Positions 14,480-15,150 of a stretch of 15,150 nt of DNA are shown here, in pieces. Location: contig JAAYYJ010000359.1 in NCBI GenBank assembly GCA_012515455.1, positions 1 through 15,150 on the forward strand. The letters run 5' to 3'. A program made the translations under genes and the position numbers. The stretch comes from Oligosphaeraceae bacterium (GTDB taxonomy: Bacteria; Verrucomicrobiota; Lentisphaeria; Oligosphaerales; Oligosphaeraceae). Each line of letters begins with the position of its first letter. The first letter of the stretch is position 1. The notes beneath the pieces are model-generated. The model had not been told where the DNA came from. It saw nothing but the letters and a program-made list of their open reading frames with translations, and did no database searches.

Positions 14480-15150
14480 TGGCGCCCACTCGCGCGCGCG
14501 TCCAATCAAGTTGCTTCAGCGCCTGATCGACCTTACTGACTTCTCTGCGTATAAGGGGGACTCTGCGCCAGTGTAATTCACGCGCATCAGCGGCTTCTGG
14601 GCCCCTGCGCTCTTCGCCCTTCTTGTTCCATCCCTCACGGCGATACTTCGCAAGTTCGGGGTCGTCAATCAGCCCCTGCCGATAGCGCTGCAGGTCTTCC
14701 TCTCGTTTCTCTATCGCAGCACGACGGCGCCCGCCGGTGTCAGCATCTTTGAGCACGCCGGCGGATTTGGCAAAAGCCGCTCCGGCTTCCTGTCTGAACT
14801 GCTCGCCCCAGGCCTTAGTATTGTCAAATTTAAGCTCCGGCAGCTTAATGTCCGAAAGCCCGTTCAGCGTCTTAGATACTTGCGCACCAAGTTCCCCGGG
14901 ATCAACATACCAAGGGCTGGTGGCTGGATCGTCGTAGCCCATCGCTTTCTCGAAATCCTTTTGCCATTGATCGTTTATGGCCTGGTTATTTTTTCGTAGA
15001 TGCTCAGCTATTTTCTTTTGGAAATCAGCATCGCCATACGTTCTCATTGCCTTCCCAAAGGCATTTGCGGCGGCCCGTTTTTGGAAATCTTCCTTTTTAG
15101 CCGGATCCACAGTATGGCGAGTGTCAATATACGCTTGGCCGGCCTGTTTA
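14406..15150 (-). CDS. Hypothetical protein, 5' end outside window, repeat-encoded C-terminal tail
   Basis: The frame is open from the stop at 14406-14408 to the right window edge, giving 247 visible residues; a GTG at 15110 is not needed as a start because the frame continues upstream. The protein is hydrophilic and highly charged, without membrane segments, and alternates helical stretches rich in Lys, Arg, Glu and Ala (KKEDFQKRAAANAFGKA, AIEKREEDLQRYRQG) with a Pro/Tyr-rich part (DPATSPWYVDPGELG). I recognise no family. The tail of a phage tape-measure or other large structural protein is one possibility, based only on composition. The last 22-24 residues (from about SRWQWMSVDRSRW) are encoded by the 10-bp repeat array, and the stop TAG arises in a unit reading GCTAT instead of GCCAT, which would be TGG. 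Base composition is less GC-rich than yraN and the helicase. Confidence 0.5.
   Translation of the reverse strand, partial: KQAGQAYIDTRHTVDPAKKEDFQKRAAANAFGKAMRTYGDADFQKKIAEHLRKNNQAINDQWQKDFEKAMGYDDPATSPWYVDPGELGAQVSKTLNGLSDIKLPELKFDNTKAWGEQFRQEAGAAFAKSAGVLKDADTGGRRRAAIEKREEDLQRYRQGLIDDPELAKYRREGWNKKGEERRGPEAADARELHWRRVPLIRREVSKVDQALKQLDWTRARVGANGSRWQWMSVDRSRWKLIASDSSR

Noticed and set aside
14102..14526. Plus-strand open frames over the tandem repeats
   Set aside because: They translate the 21-bp, 65-bp and 10-bp units, have no recognisable domain, and overlap the minus-strand gene; the openness is explained by repeat composition.

Overview
The window looks like a chromosomal segment of a GC-rich bacterium, probably of the PVC group and most likely a Lentisphaerae-type organism. 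Three things point there: a hypothetical glycosyl hydrolase of the GHL6 type, a BatA/VWA membrane-protein pair, and intergenic repeats of the 'aacaacgaa...cacgaa' kind that I associate with those phyla. The assignment is an inference from recognised families, not from a marker gene.

Layout. Positions 1-670 hold no convincing gene but carry a long imperfect inverted repeat (61-253) and the left copy of an approximately 88-bp direct repeat (517-604). Positions 671-2270 are an AT-richer two-gene operon, an AbiEi-like antitoxin (DUF6088 type) and an AbiEii-family nucleotidyltransferase toxin. It has a palindromic operator over its promoter and is followed by an unusual double hairpin/terminator. 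The right copy of the direct repeat (2413-2500) closes this cassette, and a short gene remnant follows at 2498-2740.

Positions 2996-13353 are five GC-rich genes all on the minus strand. In transcription order they are a MrfA/YprA-type DEAD/DEAH helicase with a DUF1998 cysteine cluster, a BatA-domain VWA membrane protein, a second VWA membrane protein with a glutamine-amidotransferase-like fold, a GHL6 glycosyl hydrolase-like protein, and GMP synthase. Gaps are 58-90 bp, so partial co-transcription is possible, but the functions do not form one obvious pathway apart from the two VWA proteins. The GMP synthase is odd: its ATP-pyrophosphatase and dimerisation domains are intact, but the N-terminal amidotransferase domain is about half size and lacks the catalytic Cys/His/Glu motifs.

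Divergent from the helicase lies yraN (13487-13936). Positions 13937-14480 are a dense cluster of three tandem repeat families (4 x 21 bp, 3 x 65 bp, 10 x 10 bp). The 10-bp array runs into the 3' end of a last, partial minus-strand gene of unknown function that leaves the window at 15150.
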